Below the pieces are notes generated by a model. It was not told where the DNA came from. It worked only from the letters and a program-made list of their open reading frames with translations, and did no database searches. Made by a program: the position numbers and the translations under genes. A stretch of 9,020 nucleotides of DNA, taken from assembly GCA_030613145.1 (NCBI GenBank), contig JAUWMM010000049.1, positions 1 to 9,020 of the forward strand, read 5' to 3'. Below, piece after piece: positions 5,559 through 9,020 of this stretch (position 1 is its first letter; the number at the start of each line of letters is the position of its first letter). The stretch comes from Desulfobacterales bacterium (lineage in GTDB: Bacteria; Desulfobacterota; Desulfobacteria; Desulfobacterales; C00003060).

Positions 5559-6764
5559 ATGATCTCACTAACCAGCCTGCTCCACCAGGAAAACCTCAAA
5601 GACATTATCCTTCGATGGATGTCTAACAATCTTCTTGAGGAGGATTGCGAAGCGATCAAAAGGATCGTCAACTTTAACGTTCACATCCTTAATCTCTATT
5701 TGGACCATTTCTGCAACGATCTGTTCAATTTTCTCTCCGGTGGAAAAACCTGGACTTTCGAGGTCACTTCAAAGGGAGAACTCAAGGACTTTGTCCTTGA
5801 TGTTGCCCCTTATAACAATGAAAGGCTGGATTATATTAGAACCAGGTACAGAAAATATCCGGAGGATTTTTACAGGTCTTTGCCTTTTCGCGGCAAGATA
5901 TACTGCTCCGGTAGTAAGGAGCATCCAGTCTACCTCGGTCACTCTAGAATCAAGAGGTTTCGAAGGGTAGCGGAAAAGGCTTCGCGGCGTATGGTTAACA
6001 TGATATTTGACCAGATCAAAAAGAATGCCGCTGCCCTTGCAACCGAACGAGCCTCCCAACTCGGCATCCCCAAGGAACAACTGATTACTCCTGTCAAGGT
6101 GCAGAGAGAAGAATTCGCTCATGCAGAAAGGAGGTTCCTGAAGCAGTTAAAAAAGGGCATGTTCAAGCCGGATGAAGAAATGCTTGACTCAGCGAGGATT
6201 CATGATGTTGCAGGGGTTAAAGCCATCATAGAGGATGATAGAATCCCTGTTCTCGAAAAATTCTTCCATGATATGCCAGGCTACAGTGTCGCAGAGAAAG
6301 AAAAACACTTCGGCAACTACGACGATGTGAATTACATCATTGGCATTAAGTTGGACAAAAAAGAATTGATCAACAAAGCTCCCAACAGCAGGGTTGTTGA
6401 CGTCCTCTCAGCTCGGGGGATGGACAGAGACACGGTTGTCGACGACTACAAAACCTTTGTGGAAACCGCTGAAGATCATGTCTATCTTGAGCTTATCACC
6501 AGCAACTATCCCGAAATGATCGAATCGGAGTTCGGCCGCTCCATGCATGAAGAGAGAATTCTTGCCCAGAGGGAACAGGCTGGATACAGGTCGTCGATTG
6601 CAAGAAATGTCAGGTACATTACAGAGTATCTTTTCCTGTTCGCCATTTCCGAAAAAAAATCCATTCACCAGCTTCCTGTCAGGCTCTGGGAAAAAACCAT
6701 GCCTGATACCTACGACCACGCCATAAGGCAGCTCTGGGACATCCCCACCATGCAGGTTCTATAG
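5559..6764 (+). CDS. Unassigned protein, possibly a divergent RelA/SpoT-like nucleotidyltransferase
   Basis: I do not recognise this gene with confidence. It encodes about 401 residues from the ATG at 5559; a TTG at 5523 would add 12, and neither start has a clear ribosome binding site. Numbering from the TTG, three stretches recall the RelA/SpoT nucleotidyltransferase fold. RIHDVAGVKAII (225-236) resembles the K/R-x-x-D-x-x-G-x-R/K strand. HFGNYDDVNYIIGIKL (262-277) resembles the segment with the conserved tyrosine. LELITSNYPEMIESEFGRSMHE (322-343) resembles the V-E-x-Q-x-x-T strand and the helix carrying A-E-x-x-x-x-x-x-H. A basic helix (141-166) precedes the first. The usual GYRSLH-type residues are not obvious, so (p)ppGpp synthesis should not be assumed. 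No signal peptide or membrane helix is evident, so it is probably cytoplasmic. It is divergent from comEC and convergent with murA, apparently a single-gene unit. Confidence 0.75.
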   Translation: MISLTSLLHQENLKDIILRWMSNNLLEEDCEAIKRIVNFNVHILNLYLDHFCNDLFNFLSGGKTWTFEVTSKGELKDFVLDVAPYNNERLDYIRTRYRKYPEDFYRSLPFRGKIYCSGSKEHPVYLGHSRIKRFRRVAEKASRRMVNMIFDQIKKNAAALATERASQLGIPKEQLITPVKVQREEFAHAERRFLKQLKKGMFKPDEEMLDSARIHDVAGVKAIIEDDRIPVLEKFFHDMPGYSVAEKEKHFGNYDDVNYIIGIKLDKKELINKAPNSRVVDVLSARGMDRDTVVDDYKTFVETAEDHVYLELITSNYPEMIESEFGRSMHEERILAQREQAGYRSSIARNVRYITEYLFLFAISEKKSIHQLPVRLWEKTMPDTYDHAIRQLWDIPTMQVL

Positions 6765-6771
6765 GAAGGAA

Positions 6772-6818
6772 AGAAGATCTCCCGCGACAACTAAAACGCC
6801 GGTCAGCACGGATCTTCT
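6772..6818. terminator. Weak candidate bidirectional terminator between the convergent genes
   Basis: AGAAGATC (6772-6779) and GATCTTCT (6811-6818) form a perfect 8-bp inverted repeat enclosing 31 bases, within the 52-base gap between the stop at 6764 and the murA stop at 6817. The loop is long and no strong T-run follows on either strand (the minus side continues TTCCTTCC). The position suits a terminator for both genes; the structure alone is not strong. Confidence 0.3.
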
Positions 6819-8070
6819 ACGCCGGAACCCGCCGCAATTGCCCACCTAATTGAGCCAACTTCTTCTCGATGCACTCATATCCCCGGTCTATGTGATAAAC
6901 CCGGGAAACCTCTGTGGTCCCACTTGCAGCCAGGCCTGCTAAGATGAGTGAAGCGCTTGCCCTCAGGTCGGTGGCCATAACGGGCGCTCCGGTCAAGCGC
7001 CCGTCACCCATAACCACAGCGGCGTTGCCGGACACCGTAATGTCAGCACCCATACGTTGAAGCTCGCTTACGTGAATGAACCGATTTTCAAAAATGGTCT
7101 CAGAGATCACACTCAGGCCCTTTGCAAGACACATAAGTACCATGAACTGGGCCTGCATATCAGTCGGAAACCCGGGATAGGGGAGAGTCTTGACATCCAC
7201 GCTGGAAATAGCTTCCGTGCCTATTATGCGAAGACCGTCTACTTCTTCTTCAACAGTTATGCCTGTCTGTTGCAGTTTGTGTATTACGGCCCGAAGGTGG
7301 TTGGGTTCACTGCCTACAATCTTAATATTTCCACAGGTCACTCCTGCGGCAATCATGAAGGTGCCGGTCTCTATACGGTCGGGGATGATGGTATAGGAAG
7401 TCGGTTTCAGGGCCTCAACGCCTTCAATTGTAATGACCGGTGTGCCCGCTCCGGCGATTTTACCACCCATACAGTTCAATGCCTCTGCCAAGGCCACGAC
7501 CTCAGGCTCACGAGCTGCATTTCTCAAGGTAGTGATTCCTTCAGCCAGCACAGCCGCCATCATAAGGTTTTCCGTCCCGGTTACTGTGACAACGTCAAAA
7601 TAGACCTCAGCTCCCTTCAGCGAGCGAGCCTTCGCCTCGATATAGCCGTGCTCCAGTGAGATCATCGCCCCAAGTTCTTCAAAACCCTTGAGGTGGAGGT
7701 TGATGGGGCGGGCCCCGATGGCACACCCTCCCGGTAGAGAGACACGAGCACGTCCGAGCCGGGCCAGCAATGGCCCCAGGACCAGGACCGAGGCGCGCAT
7801 GGTTCTAACTAGATCATAGGGGGCCTCATAGCTGTTCAGCCCGCCGGCATCTATCTTTACCACACTTCCACTCGTCTCCACTTTGGCCCCAAGGTCGCTA
7901 AGCAGACTCTTGATCGTCCTCACATCCCTTAGATCCGGCACATTATCAACGGTATTCAAACCCTCGGTAAGGAGGGTGGAGATCAATATGGGAAGAGCCG
8001 CATTCTTCGCCCCGCTGACGGCCACCGTGCCTTCTAAGCGGTGTCCACCTTCAATCACGATTTTTTCCAT
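6817..8070 (-). CDS. murA: UDP-N-acetylglucosamine 1-carboxyvinyltransferase (MurA)
   Basis: MurA transfers enolpyruvate from phosphoenolpyruvate to UDP-N-acetylglucosamine in the cytoplasm, the first committed step of peptidoglycan synthesis and the target of fosfomycin. The 417 residues equal the family's usual length and form the two-lobed EPSP-synthase-like fold. Key residues are present: K22 in SGAKNA (19-24); the active-site cysteine C116 in [11 protein letters not shown] (112-122), so a fosfomycin-sensitive type by this position; D304 in FPTDMQ (301-306); and R396 in HIDRGYE (393-399). The ATG at 8070 overlaps the stop of the upstream gene in a TAATG, with AAGGA 11 bases before it, pointing to translational coupling. 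It ends 52 bases from a convergent gene. Nothing unusual is seen in the enzyme itself. Confidence 0.98.
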   Translation of the reverse strand: MEKIVIEGGHRLEGTVAVSGAKNAALPILISTLLTEGLNTVDNVPDLRDVRTIKSLLSDLGAKVETSGSVVKIDAGGLNSYEAPYDLVRTMRASVLVLGPLLARLGRARVSLPGGCAIGARPINLHLKGFEELGAMISLEHGYIEAKARSLKGAEVYFDVVTVTGTENLMMAAVLAEGITTLRNAAREPEVVALAEALNCMGGKIAGAGTPVITIEGVEALKPTSYTIIPDRIETGTFMIAAGVTCGNIKIVGSEPNHLRAVIHKLQQTGITVEEEVDGLRIIGTEAISSVDVKTLPYPGFPTDMQAQFMVLMCLAKGLSVISETIFENRFIHVSELQRMGADITVSGNAAVVMGDGRLTGAPVMATDLRASASLILAGLAASGTTEVSRVYHIDRGYECIEKKLAQLGGQLRRVPA

Positions 8071-8072
8071 TA
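8068..8072 (-). promoter_or_regulatory. TAATG stop/start overlap coupling the LolA-like gene to murA
   Basis: On the minus strand the upstream stop TAA (8072-8070) shares its last base with the murA ATG (8070-8068). Ribosomes finishing the upstream gene can restart directly, so the pair is almost certainly one transcript. Confidence 0.8.
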
Positions 8073-9014
8073 CTCAAAGGTCCTTGTAAAATCCCTAATG
8101 GTCTTCTCGACTTCATCCAGTTCGGATTCGGGCGAAGGTGGTGGTTGAGTAGTAGCAATTGGCTGGTATAGCGTCTTGAGATAAGCAATGTCGAACAACT
8201 GATCAGGTAACTCTGTATTGACTTTGATAGTCTTTAACAAATACATCCTGGCAAGCTGGCCATTCTGAAAAAACAGTATACGTGCAGGGTACCACCTGCC
8301 TTTTTCCAATGACATATAGTCCGCATACTCAATTTCTTCCAAAATTGCACCACGGGGACCACCGCCTCTTAGAACGTATCTTATCGGCCTGAAGGTGTTC
8401 TTTTCAATCCAAACCTGAGACACTGATTCGTCGGGGTATTTGGCCCCGATAACATAGGCAATTCTGTCCTTATACCTTCCAAGGCTTACCACGCCAAGAT
8501 CGACATCCTGTTCAGAAAGTCGCTTAAACAGAAGGTCTTTCTGTCGATACAATAAAAGATCTTTGAAATGGTCAAACGGGTTTTCTGTTTCTCCAATAAT
8601 CTTGCCATTCGTAACTAAGATGGCGCCCTCAGGGCCGACCACCCGTACCTGCTCGCCCTCTGGTGTATTCACTTCACACCTGAACCGGTCCGGATACAGG
8701 TAGTAGAGTGTTTCCTCCAATTCCCCCATTCCTCCTTCCAGGGCAGGATCATAGATGACCGTCGTTTGCATTACCACGCAGGTGCGAGCGGAACCAAACC
8801 GTTCGATCATAAAGCTCAGGATCTGCTTGGCCGGCAGGACATAAGAATGACTGGCCGCAGCCAGACCCAAGATGATGAAGGCACAAATCAGGGATGACAA
8901 ACGAGGCTTAAAGGTCTTTGAAAAATCTTCAATTTTGTTCAAGATCAAGAAAGGCGAAGATTTTAACCGAAAGAAAGGTCGGCTGAAAGCTGAAAGCTCA
9001 AAGCTCAAAGGCAA
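8070..9014 (-). CDS. LolA-fold outer-membrane lipoprotein-sorting-like protein
   Basis: This is probably a periplasmic protein of the LolA/LolB superfamily, whose half-barrel fold binds lipid or the acyl chains of lipoproteins. A hydrophobic export segment lies at about 40-57 (after KPRLSS, ending GLAAASHS). Fold-type strands follow: [43 protein letters not shown] (split here over about 84-141), then [16 protein letters not shown] and [16 protein letters not shown] proline-rich C-terminal tail (about 289-314) extends past the domain. The exact substrate is unknown, and it need not be true LolA. The start is unsettled: no ATG precedes the export segment. The TTG at 9014 lies beyond a heptamer repeat that encodes a junk-like SFELSAF, and the frame is open to the window edge. 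TTG codons at 8948 or 8942 give a more typical signal peptide. It overlaps murA by one base. Confidence 0.75.
   Translation of the reverse strand: MPLSFELSAFSRPFFRLKSSPFLILNKIEDFSKTFKPRLSSLICAFIILGLAAASHSYVLPAKQILSFMIERFGSARTCVVMQTTVIYDPALEGGMGELEETLYYLYPDRFRCEVNTPEGEQVRVVGPEGAILVTNGKIIGETENPFDHFKDLLLYRQKDLLFKRLSEQDVDLGVVSLGRYKDRIAYVIGAKYPDESVSQVWIEKNTFRPIRYVLRGGGPRGAILEEIEYADYMSLEKGRWYPARILFFQNGQLARMYLLKTIKVNTELPDQLFDIAYLKTLYQPIATTQPPPSPESELDEVEKTIRDFTRTFE
8982..9009. repeat. Second heptamer tandem array at the 5' end of the LolA-like gene
   Basis: Four 7-base units read on the plus strand as GCTGAAA, GCTGAAA, GCTCAAA, GCTCAAA. It differs in sequence from the array in comEC but has the same period and the same two-variant design. 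Position suggests it is intergenic, just upstream of the true start of the LolA-like gene, though the frame reads through it. Confidence 0.75.
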
Positions 9015-9020
9015 TAAGTG

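Noticed and set aside
7057..7659. 200-codon plus-strand frame
   Set aside because: Antisense to murA, whose catalytic residues and full length leave no doubt about the coding strand.

Overview
The window looks like chromosomal DNA from a deltaproteobacterium-type organism (Desulfobacterota or a relative). Pointers are an EF-Tu N-terminus carrying [13 protein letters not shown], which I associate with that group, a LolA-fold periplasmic protein (so a diderm cell), and moderate GC. The lineage is inference from protein style, not from a database search.

Left part (1-1510). On the minus strand, reading right to left, lie four tRNA genes, Thr(TGT), Tyr(GTA), Gly(TCC) and Thr(GGT), followed by the 5' end of tuf. 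This is the gene order of the Escherichia coli thrU-tyrU-glyT-thrT-tufB operon, so it is an ancient translation operon cut by the window edge. A perfect 9-bp hairpin followed by a T-run, oriented as a terminator toward the tRNAs, sits just before the first tRNA. Then about 500 bases without a clear gene hold two strong inverted repeats and what may be a decayed coding remnant.

Middle (1511-6764). An acyl-CoA dehydrogenase on the plus strand converges on comEC (minus strand), the two overlapping by four bases at their stop codons. comEC encodes the inner-membrane DNA-uptake channel and is full length. Between its N-terminal domain and its membrane Competence domain it carries about 44 extra codons. 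These are built from an intergenic-type palindrome plus an array of 7-bp repeats, all kept in frame. A divergent plus-strand gene encodes a 400-residue protein I cannot assign firmly; three motifs suggest a divergent RelA/SpoT-like nucleotidyltransferase fold.

Right part (6765-9020). A minus-strand pair, a LolA-fold outer-membrane lipoprotein-sorting-like protein and murA (first committed step of peptidoglycan synthesis), is joined by a TAATG stop/start overlap and is probably cotranscribed as an envelope unit. The 5' end of the LolA-like frame runs into a second, different 7-bp repeat array, so its start is unsettled.

Most of the window is housekeeping. The most unusual signals are the repeat-derived in-frame insertion in comEC, the heptamer arrays, the unassigned RelA/SpoT-like protein, and the hairpin ahead of the tRNA-tuf operon.
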